DNA from: Ruegeria sp. R14_0
Lineage (GTDB): Bacteria > Pseudomonadota > Alphaproteobacteria > Rhodobacterales > Rhodobacteraceae
Direction: 5' to 3'
NCBI RefSeq assembly: GCF_017743975.1
Contig: NZ_JAGHRC010000006.1
Coordinates: 1 to 64,000 of the forward strand
DNA length: 64,000 bases
In this document: in pieces, positions 1-9,158 of the stretch
Layout: every line of letters starts with the position of its first letter
How positions within the stretch are numbered: position 1 is the stretch's first letter
Made by a program: the position numbers and the translations under genes
Notes under the pieces: generated by a model
What the model saw: only the letters and a program-made list of their open reading frames with translations
Told to the model about the DNA's origin: nothing
Databases searched by the model: none

Positions 1-125
1 GGGATCTCAAGCAGACCGGGGGTGCCATAGGTGGACACCGACTGCGCCTGTGCAAGGCCCGTCGCCAAAACGCAAACCAAAGCCAAAAGGCCCGTTCGCA
101 GGTGTGTAACTGCTCGAATCTTCAC
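1..125 (-). CDS. YjbH-like outer-membrane protein, 5' end only
   Basis: On the minus strand a reading frame opens with GTG at 125 and runs off the window. It encodes a basic start, a hydrophobic core rich in Leu and Val and an AQAQ-type signal peptidase site, followed by SVSTYGTPGLLEIP. That sequence right after the leader is typical of the YjbH family, predicted outer-membrane beta-barrel proteins linked to exopolysaccharide production. The GTG start gives a leader of about 24 residues, but the ribosome binding site is weak, so another start is possible. Only about 41 residues are visible, so the family call rests on the STYGTPGL motif. Confidence 0.55.
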   Translation of the reverse strand, partial: MKIRAVTHLRTGLLALVCVLATGLAQAQSVSTYGTPGLLEI

Positions 126-529
126 GTGCTTTATCGCTTTTTTGGACGACGCCCTAATCGCTTCCCCGCAGAGCGTCTTGCCTCAGTACTACGGAGGGCG
201 CATTTCTTTTGTGTTTGTGGTGAAAATGCAATTTTTTTGCGCCGTGAAAAAAGGCCACGGTTGCGGTCAAAACAACCAAAAGGCGACCCATCACGCCACG
301 GGCCGCATCATCCCAGACCAAATGCCGCTACGCCATCCATACCAAAACGCTTTGTCGCAAACTTTGACCATTGACGCTCATGAATGCAGAGAGTGAAAAG
401 CCGCTGTTGTATGTCAGCCGAAAGCCCGCCAATGATCTCGTTTTAAGGCAAGCAATACCCGAAGAGGCATTGCCAACTTGCTTGCGCGTTGTGAACAGGT
501 TTCGGCTCCGCATGAAGATACTACCCAAA
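126..529. other. intergenic, no gene recognised
   Basis: This stretch lies between the yjbH-like start and the IS6 remnant. It contains AT-rich tracts (for example near 226-250) that may include the promoter of the leftward gene. No open frame here has a convincing ribosome binding site or a recognisable product. Confidence 0.4.
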
Positions 530-1170
530 ATGCCTCGTCCGAAAGGCTTTTGTTTTCCGCGCAAGATCATCGCCTATGCAGTCTGCGTCCACCATCGTTT
601 TCTACTCAGTGCTGCGGATGTTGAGGATCTGCTCGCGGAACGCAGTGGAAGGTCAGTCGGTAAACGATCCGGCAGTGGGTCAACCGCTTTGGCGGTCAGT
701 TCGCGAATTGCATCAGACGAGACCGGCCAGCCGCAGCCGACCAATGGCATTTGGACGAAATGGTCACTACGATCAACGGTCGGCAATGCTGGCTTTGGCG
801 AGCCTTGGACGCGAACGGAGATACTCTTGATACTCTCGTCTAACCTCGGCGGAGTGCTAAGGCTGCCCGACGCTTTCAGAAGCGGTTGATTTCGCAGTTC
901 GGCGAACCCTGTGTAGTGATCACGGACAAATTGCAAAGCTATTTCAAGCCGATCCGCGATCTTGCGCCGATTGCAGATCACCGAGCACACAAAGCGTTGA
1001 ATAGCAGCATCGAAGGATCACACAGACCTGCTCGAAAGCGTGAAAAGCGCATGGGACGCTTCAAGTCCCCAAAGCAGGTGTAAAAGTTTTTTGTCGCTCA
1101 CGACCAGATCAAAACCGTGTTTCAACCCCGCCGCTATCAACTCTCCACCGTCTCAAACCACTTATTCATG
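530..1170 (+). pseudogene. IS6-family transposase, decayed
   Basis: Reading across frames reconstructs an IS6-type DDE transposase. The N-terminal part (about 535-640) has the family pattern of 'AADVEDLLAER'. After a frameshift near 640-670 comes WVNRFGGQFANCIRR, then WHLDEM (first catalytic Asp), a Trp-rich INGRQCWLWRALDANG block, VVITDKL (second Asp), HKALNSSIEGSH (catalytic Glu) and a basic RKREKRMGRFKSP stretch. In-frame stops occur near 842 and at 1081, and the tail (FFVAHDQIKTVF) continues past the second stop to about 1165. No clear terminal inverted repeats were found. The element is dead and probably old. Confidence 0.8.
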
Positions 1171-1378
1171 GATCAAGGAGGACACTTCCAATTGGATCCG
1201 ATGCGGGCTGGTCGTACGCGTTCGCTGGCTTCGTCAACACTGCGGGTAATCTTTCAAGAGTGGAGGTTGGTCGCCCCATTTCTGGGCGTCCACTTACGAA
1301 TACTCTTTTTTGAAATGCGCAAACCCATGCATCCGCGAACGCTCACCGGAAGTCTGCCAGGCAAGTCAAATTCAACTT

Positions 1379-1828
1379 CTAACGATTATTGTCCAGATGC
1401 TTCCGAAGTTCTGCAAGATCAGCCTTGGTGCGTTGCATGATGGCCAGTTGATCAGGCCCGATAAGATGCCCAAAGACCTCGCTAACACGAACAATGGCTT
1501 GGTCCCTGAAAGTGCGACCTGCCTCGGTTAGATAAACAAGCTTTCCACGCCCGTCTTCGGGATCAGGGCTAACAGAAATGTAGCCTCGCTCCTGAAGCAC
1601 CTTGAGGGAATGTGTCATAGTGTTCTTCGTCACCTGCATCGCGGATGCGATACGCACCGGTGGTTTGCCGTCACCGAGACGAGCAAGATGGTTCAATATT
1701 GAGAAGTGTGATGGATGAACCCCATCGGGCAAGGTTTTGGCCAGTATCGTGGTCGACAACTGGTTGATGATCCCAATTTCAGTAAAGTACCCGAACACCT
1801 CGGTTGCGTTTTCGTTGTCTTTTTTCAC
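1379..1828 (-). CDS. MarR-family transcriptional regulator
   Basis: This 149-residue protein has a MarR winged helix: an N-terminal dimerisation helix, 'HPSHFSILNHLARLGDG', a recognition region 'ASAMQVTKNTMTHSLKVLQERGYI', and a wing containing DPEDGRGKLVYLTEAG. The GTG at 1828 was chosen because it overlaps the stop of the upstream nitroreductase gene by four bases (GTGA) and has GGGGA just upstream. An in-frame ATG at 1858 would give 159 residues and a longer overlap. Translational coupling to the nitroreductase suggests it controls that operon, probably through the palindrome at 2983-3002, which fits MarR habits. The ligand is unknown. Confidence 0.85.
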   Translation of the reverse strand: MKKDNENATEVFGYFTEIGIINQLSTTILAKTLPDGVHPSHFSILNHLARLGDGKPPVRIASAMQVTKNTMTHSLKVLQERGYISVSPDPEDGRGKLVYLTEAGRTFRDQAIVRVSEVFGHLIGPDQLAIMQRTKADLAELRKHLDNNR

Positions 1829-2961
1829 AAATCCCCAATCTTGTCTTCTATCGGCCAACGCGGGCTGAAGGCTACTTTTGGACCGTAGCCGATCCTTGCC
1901 AGCATTTGAACCGTTCCGCCATCAGGTGCCAAACGCTCATGAGTTGTTTTGTAGTGTGTCGACATTTCAGGATACTCCTGCAAGGCTTGACTCAGAGGCT
2001 GGAAGCCTAACCCTTCTGCAGTGCATGCCAGATTGATCCGAAGCCAATCCGCGCCAGCGCCAATCTGGTCGCGACGCATGTTTCCAGGTGTTACCATCCA
2101 AAGATGGCCCATTGCAGTTTTGGTGTTTTCCGTAACCGCTTTAAGACCTTCTTGAAACCCGGTTGATGTGGGATCAAGCAATGCTTCACGCGTCATGACC
2201 CCGACAAGCGAAAGAGTTTCAAAAAGTGCGCCGCTAAAGTCAATTCCATCTGGGTTGGCATTTACTTCTGCCTTGCCGATCCGCATGAGGTCCACACTTT
2301 CCTTGTATGTGTGAGGTGTCTCGATCTCGATCATCAGAGCTTCGGTTGTCAGTTTTCTCCAGAAGGCAATTTGTTCCGGATCAATCGAGCCACCAATTTG
2401 CGAGTGATTTCCGACCGACAAAACACGGGATAAGGCCTGAAACCCGACAGTTCGCTCGGTGTCATAGGGTTCCTTGTTGGAACGCCGGTCCTGCACATGT
2501 GCAAAAAGTGGGTCGATCACTGGTGCCACCTCTTTGAATTTGATGAATGCAATCGGGCGGTCATCGAGCCCCGTTTGGTCTTCGCCTTCGGGGAACAGGG
2601 TTATGTCAAGATCGTATCCGTCTGCTTTGGCAGCCATCCGCATAAGTTCGAGGAAACAACCCAAGCCAATGGTCAGTTGGCGATCATACGGATCGGTGTA
2701 CGGTAACTGCTTTTCCGTATCGAAGAACAGAGTCACTGCATCATCACCCCGCAACGAAACAATCCAAGGTTGGCGATTGTGGGGATTGGGGGCGAGGATA
2801 GCATGTGACAGAGCGTTCATTCTTGGGTCAGAGTAGGTTCCCGCCATCGACCAAGGTGCAAGTGCAGAAGTCGGCGTTCGTGTCGCCGCGAACGCTGTCA
2901 CGCCGCCTGCCGCCAAAATGACGCCGCCGCCTGCAAGTTTAAGAAAGCTTCTTCGTTTCAT
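1825..2961 (-). CDS. TAT-exported Acg-like nitroreductase
   Basis: This 378-residue protein starts with a twin-arginine leader (KRRSFLKLAGGGVILAAGG), implying export in folded form with a bound flavin. The mature part resembles the Acg/nitroreductase family: HAILAPNPHNRQPW near the start is the FMN-binding 'APS..NRQPW' element, and there are later blocks around RRSNKEPY and the C-terminal ARIGYGP. Such proteins bind FMN and are often stress-linked, but the physiological substrate is unknown. An AGGAGA ribosome binding site lies seven bases before the ATG. It is the first gene of a two-gene operon with the MarR regulator and has a 20-bp palindrome in its promoter. Confidence 0.8.
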   Translation of the reverse strand: MKRRSFLKLAGGGVILAAGGVTAFAATRTPTSALAPWSMAGTYSDPRMNALSHAILAPNPHNRQPWIVSLRGDDAVTLFFDTEKQLPYTDPYDRQLTIGLGCFLELMRMAAKADGYDLDITLFPEGEDQTGLDDRPIAFIKFKEVAPVIDPLFAHVQDRRSNKEPYDTERTVGFQALSRVLSVGNHSQIGGSIDPEQIAFWRKLTTEALMIEIETPHTYKESVDLMRIGKAEVNANPDGIDFSGALFETLSLVGVMTREALLDPTSTGFQEGLKAVTENTKTAMGHLWMVTPGNMRRDQIGAGADWLRINLACTAEGLGFQPLSQALQEYPEMSTHYKTTHERLAPDGGTVQMLARIGYGPKVAFSPRWPIEDKIGDL

Positions 2962-2982
2962 AGCGATCTCCTAATGTTCGGC

Positions 2983-3002
2983 ATCGAACTATATAGTACG
3001 AT
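2983..3002. promoter_or_regulatory. palindromic operator, probable MarR site
   Basis: ATCGAACTATATAGTACGAT is a palindrome with a single mismatched pair. It lies about 22 bases upstream of the nitroreductase ATG, where it would cover the core promoter. A further TATCGAAC half-site follows at 3002-3009. Position and symmetry fit a MarR-dimer site, and the MarR gene is in the same operon. Confidence 0.65.
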
Positions 3003-3094
3003 ATCGAACTTGTCAAATTGACTTAGCCCAGTGTGACGGAGCGCTTGGAGCAAACCAGTGCAAGCTGAAGCATGCGCAGAACGACCAGCGGCCG

Positions 3095-3210
3095 GACCAA
3101 AGCAGACGTTCAGCACGAAATCGAGAGTCTGCGGGCGCGACCCGCTTTGCTGACATTCGCTGCAAATCCAACAACAGGATACTTGCGAACTCACAACATG
3201 CAGGGCTTCG
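3095..3210. repeat. dispersed intergenic repeat, family A copy 1
   Basis: Compared by eye without gaps, 3101-3200 matches 19541-19640 at about three quarters of positions. The core CCCGCTTTGCTGACATTCGC at 3141-3160 is identical in both. A shorter related copy is at 38105-38165. No protein is encoded consistently across the copies. The repeat fills part of the 490-base gap before the ABC gene at 3497. Confidence 0.7.
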
Positions 3211-3496
3211 CAGGCATTCCGGTGTGACAACCTGAGGTCAGCTTTGGAAGATCAGTAGTTAGAACTCACCACTTCTTTTGGTACAGCAAATCGACGCAAC
3301 CTTAAGCACATCCCAGTGCGCCAACTGTGTATTTCCGCTGTTTCATAACGCAATGGGCATAACAAATAACTTGAAAAACAGTTTTGGACTTAGAAATGAC
3401 ATGAATTGGTCCAAAAACTTCGATGACTTGAGCGGTAAAGGCCCATGTAGGCCCGCTAAACTGGCGGCAAACCAGAGAATCTCGAGCAACCATCAT

Positions 3497-4237
3497 ATGA
3501 TCAGAGTCACAGACTTCAGCAAACAATACAAAGGCTTCACGGCCGTGAAGAACCTTAGCTTTTCGGTTGAACCCGGCCAAATCCTAGGGTTGGTTGGTTC
3601 GAATGGTGCAGGCAAGACGACGACCCTGCGTGCCTTGTGCGGGATTGTCCCTCCGACCTCAGGGCACCTCTTGGTTGCGGGCCATGACATTGTACGCGAG
3701 CCAATAAAAGCCAAACAGAATATCGGCTATATTCCTGATGATCCGCGGCTTTTTGACACCATGACGGTCTGGGAGCACCTGGCCTTCACTGCAGCGGCTT
3801 ACCAACTCGTAGATTTTGAGGAAACCGCCGAAGCGCTTCTTGTGTCCTTCGAGCTTACTCATAAGCGCGATACGCTCGTCCATAACTTGTCTCGCGGTAT
3901 GCGCCAGAAGGTGGCGATTGCCTGTGCCTTTTTACACGATCCCAAGGTGATCCTGTTCGATGAGCCGCTGACGGGGCTCGATCCGCAGGGGATTCGAGGC
4001 ATCCAGCAGGCGATCCGCGAACGTGCGCGGTCCGGTGCCGCCATCATCATCAGCTCGCATCTTCTGAGCCTGTTCGAGAACTTGTGCACGCACATAATGG
4101 TGTTGAACCTTGGTGAATGCCGCAGGTTCGGCACAATGAGCGACGTGCTGAGCGAGGTCGGCGAGACCGACAGTAACTCGGCCCTGGAAGAGGCGTATTT
4201 CAGCATCACCCAAGACAAAGAAATGGCTGAAGTTTAA
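3497..4237 (+). CDS. ABC exporter ATP-binding protein
   Basis: This 246-residue ABC ATPase has Walker A (GSNGAGKTT, residues 34-42), the signature LSRGMRQ (131-137), Walker B with the catalytic Glu (VILFDEP, 151-157) and the switch His (SSHLL, 187-191). The order and size fit an ABC-2 exporter ATPase. A longer frame starts at 3278, but its first 73 residues are not ABC-like, so the ATG at 3497 was chosen even though its ribosome binding site is weak. The membrane partner begins four bases downstream, so the two should form one exporter. The substrate cannot be read from the sequence. Confidence 0.85.
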   Translation: MIRVTDFSKQYKGFTAVKNLSFSVEPGQILGLVGSNGAGKTTTLRALCGIVPPTSGHLLVAGHDIVREPIKAKQNIGYIPDDPRLFDTMTVWEHLAFTAAAYQLVDFEETAEALLVSFELTHKRDTLVHNLSRGMRQKVAIACAFLHDPKVILFDEPLTGLDPQGIRGIQQAIRERARSGAAIIISSHLLSLFENLCTHIMVLNLGECRRFGTMSDVLSEVGETDSNSALEEAYFSITQDKEMAEV

Positions 4238-4241
4238 AGAT

Positions 4242-5876
4242 ATGGATTCCGCGCTTTTTCGTCTTCTTTTGATGCGCCTGCGTGGCGGTATTCGCCTGCG
4301 TCTGATCCAATTGACAACTTTGCGCGGCCTGCTCTTTTCCGTTGCTTTTTGCGGGATCATTTGGCTGCTGTTGTCCGCAAACGGCTCATCTCTGGAAACG
4401 GGGTTCCTGGCTGACGCCGCCTCGGATCGCCAAGCTTTGAACACGCAGATCAGCACTTACATGCCACTCGGTATGCTTGCGATGTCCCTGCTGACGGTCG
4501 CACTATCCGTCGGGCCTACGTTTCATTTTTCGCCGGCAGAGATCAATTTTCTTTTCACCGGGCCATTCCGTCGGCGCGACCTGATCATCTACAAATTCGG
4601 CGCCTACGTTGCCGGTGCCACTTTAAGTTGTGCGCTCATCACCATCTTTGCACAGGCGCAAACGGGGTCCGCCCTGACTGCGTTTATCGCCTCGCTCCTG
4701 ACGCTCGTCTTCGTTCAGTTGAACAGCGCCGTCATCGGCATGGCTGGGCAAGCACTGGAAGGCAGCAGGCTTGCACGGTTTCGATGGCCCGCAATTGCGC
4801 TGCTTTCCGCCGCTGCAACCGTCACCGTGGTCTACGCCTGGATGACGCCAGAGCGCAGCCTATTCGACCTTCTGTTCGAATTTCGCCACTCGTGGGTCGG
4901 TATCATTATCCTGTCACCCTACATTGTGTTTGCCGAACTCTTCGTAGCCCCATCGCATTTTCCGCACCTATTCGTTTGGGCGTCAATCGCGGTCCTCATC
5001 AACGCTGCACTGTTGCATCTTGCAATCAAGCTCGACGCGCGCACGACCGATCGTGCCTTAAAGGAAAACGCCCGACAGAGCGACCGATGGGAACGCATAA
5101 AACAAGGCGGATCGTTCTGGGCCACTGAACGGACCGAAACACCTTCGATCCGTCGTGCGCCTATTGTAATTGGTTTGGGGCCGATTGCCTGGCGTCAGGC
5201 CCTCAACGTTGCTCGCAGTTCATTCAGGGTCGTCGCCGTGTTTGTTGGAATGGCTGCCTGCGTCGGGCCGATCCTTTCCGCGGCCGGTATATCGGTCACA
5301 GACTCTCGGGCCGTGTTGTTTTTCTATATCTTTTTTGTGTTTATCCTGCCTAGAACGCTGGTCTGCGACTTTCGCGGTGACCTGACCCGGATGGAAGTCT
5401 ACAAAACCCTACCCATCACGCCATGGCGCATCTGCGCAGGTCAGCTTGTGACACAGGTGGTTCTGGCCTGTGTCGTTGCTGTGACAATGATCGTCAGCAT
5501 CGTCGTCTTTCAAGATGGACTCGACATATCCGATGCACTGGCTCTTGCTGCTTTTGTGGTCCCATTGACTGTGCTTCTCTATACCGTAGAGAACACGATA
5601 CATCTTTTGTTTCCGACCAAACTCCTCCCGATGGGACGGGCAGACTTCGAATTTCTTGGTCGTTCACTTGTCGAGTTCATCGCGAAGTCGATTGCCCTTC
5701 TGGCTGCTGTGGCGGCATCGGCTTCCGTGGGACTATTCACATTCACAACGATAAGACCCTCCTTGGTTCTATCGGGGTTGGCCGGCTGGATCACATTGAC
5801 CTTTTTCGGGCTTTTGGCATTGGTCGCGATGCAATATGCGTTCCGTCGGTTTGCAGTGGCAGAAAACGTTGACTAA
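4242..5876 (+). CDS. ABC-2-type exporter membrane protein
   Basis: This 544-residue, very hydrophobic protein directly follows the ATPase gene. About a dozen membrane segments can be seen, for example around residues 27-45, 70-95, 128-165, 180-200, 225-265, 330-375, 405-425, 435-455 and 475-540. There is a soluble stretch near residues 270-310. The layout, with two half-permease-like blocks in one chain, resembles the putative ABC exporter family (Pfam ABC_export), which works as a single large permease with one ATPase. The substrate is unknown. It shares an operon with the ATPase and nothing else. Confidence 0.75.
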   Translation: MDSALFRLLLMRLRGGIRLRLIQLTTLRGLLFSVAFCGIIWLLLSANGSSLETGFLADAASDRQALNTQISTYMPLGMLAMSLLTVALSVGPTFHFSPAEINFLFTGPFRRRDLIIYKFGAYVAGATLSCALITIFAQAQTGSALTAFIASLLTLVFVQLNSAVIGMAGQALEGSRLARFRWPAIALLSAAATVTVVYAWMTPERSLFDLLFEFRHSWVGIIILSPYIVFAELFVAPSHFPHLFVWASIAVLINAALLHLAIKLDARTTDRALKENARQSDRWERIKQGGSFWATERTETPSIRRAPIVIGLGPIAWRQALNVARSSFRVVAVFVGMAACVGPILSAAGISVTDSRAVLFFYIFFVFILPRTLVCDFRGDLTRMEVYKTLPITPWRICAGQLVTQVVLACVVAVTMIVSIVVFQDGLDISDALALAAFVVPLTVLLYTVENTIHLLFPTKLLPMGRADFEFLGRSLVEFIAKSIALLAAVAASASVGLFTFTTIRPSLVLSGLAGWITLTFFGLLALVAMQYAFRRFAVAENVD

Positions 5877-6203
5877 GGCGAATACTGGTGACCTCCTGCG
5901 CGCCCATCCGATCGGCCATTTGCAGTAGGATTGCACTGCTGGCCGCGCTGATGATGAAGACGTTCCCAGGCGGCGTGGAAATACCGGCAAGCATCATCAA
6001 AATTAGTACATCGATTGATGGCATAAGTTTCAGATACAAATCGACCAGCGGCACGATTGAGAAAAACTGACTGCCAAAAAACCTGATATCGGCTGTGACC
6101 AGTGGCTCACTCATATGGTCGCGCTCTTCGCCCATTATGGTCTGCATGAGCAGCCTTATCCGACCGATCCAATTTGATTGTTATTGCAACATCGACTCTG
6201 TCC
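5877..6203. other. intergenic, possible permease relic
   Basis: No confident gene is present. On the minus strand about 80 codons (roughly 6110-5870) read as a hydrophobic segment containing SIVPLVDLYLKLMPSIDVLI and a Gly-Pro loop, then lose coding character and overlap the exporter 3' end. This could be a leftover of a membrane-transporter gene, but I could not match it to a family. Confidence 0.3.
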
Positions 6204-7124
6204 CTAAAGCGGACCTGCGTCCATATCCCAATAAGGCTCGTCGCGCCCGATGCGTTCCCCGACGAAATCCAGAAACGCTCGCACTTTCGCCGGCATGTGT
6301 TTTCGCTCGGGGAAAACAGCATAAAGTGCTTGTTCAGGCAGGCGATAGTCGGGCAGCACCCTGACCAGACGCCCGCTGGTCAGGTGGGCTCCGGCAATAA
6401 AGGTCGGCAGGCGACCGATGCCAAGCCCGTCAAGCAACGCGGTGCACAGAGCCACACTGTTGTTCACCCGCAGACCACCGGATGTCTGAACGCGCACGTC
6501 ACCCGCGGGACCGGCTAAGCGCCATTCCGAAGGGTCGCGCGAATAGGCGTAGTGAAGGCAGGAATGCGCCAGAAGATCCTCGGGTGTTTCTGGCGTTCCG
6601 GACTGCGCAAGATAGTCCGGCGCAGCGACAATCACGCTGTGGATCGGGGCGAGTCTGCGTGCGATCAGTGCCGAGTCCGGCAACGTGCCGGCTCGCAAGG
6701 CCACGTCAATGCCCCCTTCGACCAGATCGACAAATTTGTCATCCATCATCAGATCAATTCTGATCCCCGGATATTGCCTGAGGAATGCAGCAATCAGAGG
6801 CGCGACATGCAGTTGGCCAAAGGACATGGGTGTACTGAGCCGTAGTAATCCAACCGGTTGCCCCTGCAACGCCGCAACTGCGTCTTCGGCGTCCTGCGCT
6901 GCGCCCAGCGCCTGCTCCGCGTGGGCCAGATAGATTTCGCCCGCCTCAGTAAGGGAAATGGACCGCGTCGACCGATGAAAAAGCTGCGTTCCCAGATGGG
7001 CCTCAAGCACACCGATCCGCTTGCTGACCGCCGATTTTGTAAGACCCAGATGCCGGGCGGCGGCTGCGAACCCGCCATGGTCCGCCACGGCAACAAAAAC
7101 GGGGATTGCGCCAATTTCAGTCAT
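6204..7124 (-). CDS. LysR-family transcriptional regulator
   Basis: This 306-residue LysR protein has an N-terminal winged helix (FVAVADHGGFAAAARHLGLT, then SKRIGVLEAHLG) and a type-2 periplasmic-binding-like effector domain from about residue 90. Its family branch resembles regulators with the STPMSFG and YLAQSGTPETPEDL blocks, often placed next to redox or quinone-handling genes. It is transcribed away from the GST-exporter-SnoaL operon, with about 115 bases between the start codons, so it probably controls that operon. An AAAGGA ribosome binding site precedes the ATG. The effector is unknown. Confidence 0.9.
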   Translation of the reverse strand: MTEIGAIPVFVAVADHGGFAAAARHLGLTKSAVSKRIGVLEAHLGTQLFHRSTRSISLTEAGEIYLAHAEQALGAAQDAEDAVAALQGQPVGLLRLSTPMSFGQLHVAPLIAAFLRQYPGIRIDLMMDDKFVDLVEGGIDVALRAGTLPDSALIARRLAPIHSVIVAAPDYLAQSGTPETPEDLLAHSCLHYAYSRDPSEWRLAGPAGDVRVQTSGGLRVNNSVALCTALLDGLGIGRLPTFIAGAHLTSGRLVRVLPDYRLPEQALYAVFPERKHMPAKVRAFLDFVGERIGRDEPYWDMDAGPL

Positions 7125-7239
7125 GTTTCACGATCCTTTGGGCGAGTTTTTCTCACCTATAAGTTTCAAAATCACACGATTATCATCAAATAGAAAGCCT
7201 AATAGGTATCAGCATGTCCTGTTAACGCCGGAGGCTGAC

Positions 7240-8190
7240 ATGCCCAAGATGCTTATCAACGGAATTCTGCGTGAAAGACCGCCCGCCTCGGACGGTCGTT
7301 TTCACCGCCTGCAAAGCCCATTCACGAGCCACATCAGCGTGCAACCGGGCGCCCCGTTTCCGAACACGCCCGGCCGGTACCACCTGTACCTGTCAAAAGC
7401 CTGCCCCTGGTGTCATGGCGTCGATCTGATTCTAACTTTGAAAGGCCTACGCGATGCGTTCAGCATCACATGGATGGACCCGGTCACGTCGGAAAACGGC
7501 TGGGTCATCGATCAGACGCTGTTCGACGACCAAAGCGGTGTAGAACGCACCCGCTTCCTTTACGAAGTCTATCAGCGTGCCAAGCCGGATTACACAGGTC
7601 CGATCAGCGTGCCTGTGCTGCTGGACAAGACAACAGGCCAGATCGTCAGCACGGAATCGGCCGATATCATGCGTATGCTTCAGGCCGGATTTCCTGATGC
7701 CGTCGGTCCCGATCTGCGACCATCGCATCTTTGCGAAGAAATCGACCGGATCGCCGCACAAATTCAGTCACCGATCCGCGAAGGGGTTTATCGCGCCGGG
7801 TTTGCCATCAGCCAGATCGCGTATGACGAGGCCGTAACGGCGCTCTTTACCTATCTCGACGCGATTGAAGAAACGCTTGGCCAACACCGGTTCCTGGCCG
7901 GAGACGTGCTGACAGAGGTTGACCTTAAGCTGTTTCCGACACTTCTACGGTTTGACCCGGTCTATGTGACGCACTTCAAGACCGACTACAAACGCATCAG
8001 CGACTATGTTGCACTGCCCCGCTATCTGACTGACATCATGGCGTTGCCGGGCGTGGCCGACACCGTCGACCTCGCACACATCCGTCAGCACTACTTTCTG
8101 AGCCATCGGCACATTAATCCCAGCGGAATTATCCCGATTGGCCCAGCTTCCCTGCGTTCAGTTAATGCTCCGGAAATGAGGGTCGCGTGA
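7240..8190 (+). CDS. glutathionyl-hydroquinone reductase-like GST
   Basis: This 316-residue protein belongs to the Xi-class glutathione transferase group (YqjG/ECM4 type), which reduces glutathionyl-hydroquinones using a catalytic Cys in a thioredoxin fold. The active-site motif CPWCHG lies at residues 55-60. Most relatives carry CPWA, so the second Cys is unusual. The C-terminal all-helical domain is present (AGDVLTEVDLKLFPTLLRFDPVY is the family hallmark region). The ATG at 7240 was chosen over the open frame from 7021 because of a perfect GGAGG five to six bases upstream and because the domain begins there. It is first in an operon with the DMT exporter and SnoaL protein. Confidence 0.85.
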   Translation: MPKMLINGILRERPPASDGRFHRLQSPFTSHISVQPGAPFPNTPGRYHLYLSKACPWCHGVDLILTLKGLRDAFSITWMDPVTSENGWVIDQTLFDDQSGVERTRFLYEVYQRAKPDYTGPISVPVLLDKTTGQIVSTESADIMRMLQAGFPDAVGPDLRPSHLCEEIDRIAAQIQSPIREGVYRAGFAISQIAYDEAVTALFTYLDAIEETLGQHRFLAGDVLTEVDLKLFPTLLRFDPVYVTHFKTDYKRISDYVALPRYLTDIMALPGVADTVDLAHIRQHYFLSHRHINPSGIIPIGPASLRSVNAPEMRVA

Positions 8191-9119
8191 TGCCAGATAT
8201 TGTCAGAAGGTCCCCCGTATCCGCGCTGATCATGGCCATCGGTGTCCTGGTGGGTGTAAGTTTCACTTTGTCCAAATTCGTCTCGATGGCGGGAATATCT
8301 GCTCTGACCGCGTTGTTCTGGCAGGTTCTGCTGGCAAGCATCGCGCTGTTGGCGTTGTCTCTTCTGTTGAAGACGCGCGTGGCGCTGAACACGCGGCACA
8401 TCCCCTACTATATCGGCGCCGGAGTTTTCGGCGTCAGCGGCCCCGCTCTGATCGGGTTGCTGGTGCTGGAGCACGTAAGCCTCGGATTCTATTCCGCTCT
8501 GGTCACGCTGTCACCGCTGTTTACCTTTGCGATAACGGCACTGATCACGCGCAAGATGCTGCCGTTGCACCGCCTGGTTGGAATTCTGATCGGCCTTGCC
8601 GGGGTCAGCCTTGCCACCATGGGTGGGTTTGACCTGTCGGGTGTTGAGCCGGCGTGGATTGCGCTGTCGCTTTTGGGGCCATTGTTTCTGGCCAGCGGCA
8701 ACGTCTTTCGCAGCTATGCCTATCCACCTGGTGGCGACCCGTTGGGGCTGGCGACCGGAACGCTTCTGTCACAACTGTTGTTGATTATCGCCCCGTTACT
8801 GGGACGCGGCAGCACTATCAGCGACGTCTCGGTACCCCCTGCTCTGCTCGGCGCAATCTTCGGCATCGGTTTCATCACCGCGCTCAGCTATGTGCTGACC
8901 TTCGAAGTACAGCGGCGCACGGATGGCGTTGGGTTCGCCCAGGTCGGTTACTTTGCCACGCTTTCCGGCATCGCAATCGGTGCAGTTGTCTTTCGGGAAC
9001 CTCTTGGCCTCGGACTGCTTGGATCCCTCGCAATTCTGTTTCTTGGGCTAGCCGTCACCAACGGCCACCTGAAACTCCCGCCGGTCCTGCACCGACGGTC
9101 ACAGGTCAACCAGACTTAG
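8190..9119 (+). CDS. EamA/DMT-family transporter
   Basis: This 309-residue protein has ten predicted membrane helices in two EamA repeats, typical of drug/metabolite exporters. The ATG at 8190 shares its A with the stop of the GST gene (TGATG) and has GAGGG seven bases upstream. A GTG at 8187 is a less likely alternative. Coupling to a quinone/glutathione-type enzyme suggests export of a related compound, but the substrate is not visible in the sequence. Confidence 0.85.
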   Translation: MPDIVRRSPVSALIMAIGVLVGVSFTLSKFVSMAGISALTALFWQVLLASIALLALSLLLKTRVALNTRHIPYYIGAGVFGVSGPALIGLLVLEHVSLGFYSALVTLSPLFTFAITALITRKMLPLHRLVGILIGLAGVSLATMGGFDLSGVEPAWIALSLLGPLFLASGNVFRSYAYPPGGDPLGLATGTLLSQLLLIIAPLLGRGSTISDVSVPPALLGAIFGIGFITALSYVLTFEVQRRTDGVGFAQVGYFATLSGIAIGAVVFREPLGLGLLGSLAILFLGLAVTNGHLKLPPVLHRRSQVNQT

Positions 9120-9158
9120 ACCCACCGATAACTTCCAAACAGAAAAGGAAATCAAAAC

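Noticed and set aside
2958..3230. 90-codon minus-strand frame upstream of the nitroreductase gene
   Set aside because: Covers the palindromic operator and family A repeat, Cys- and Ser-rich without family resemblance.
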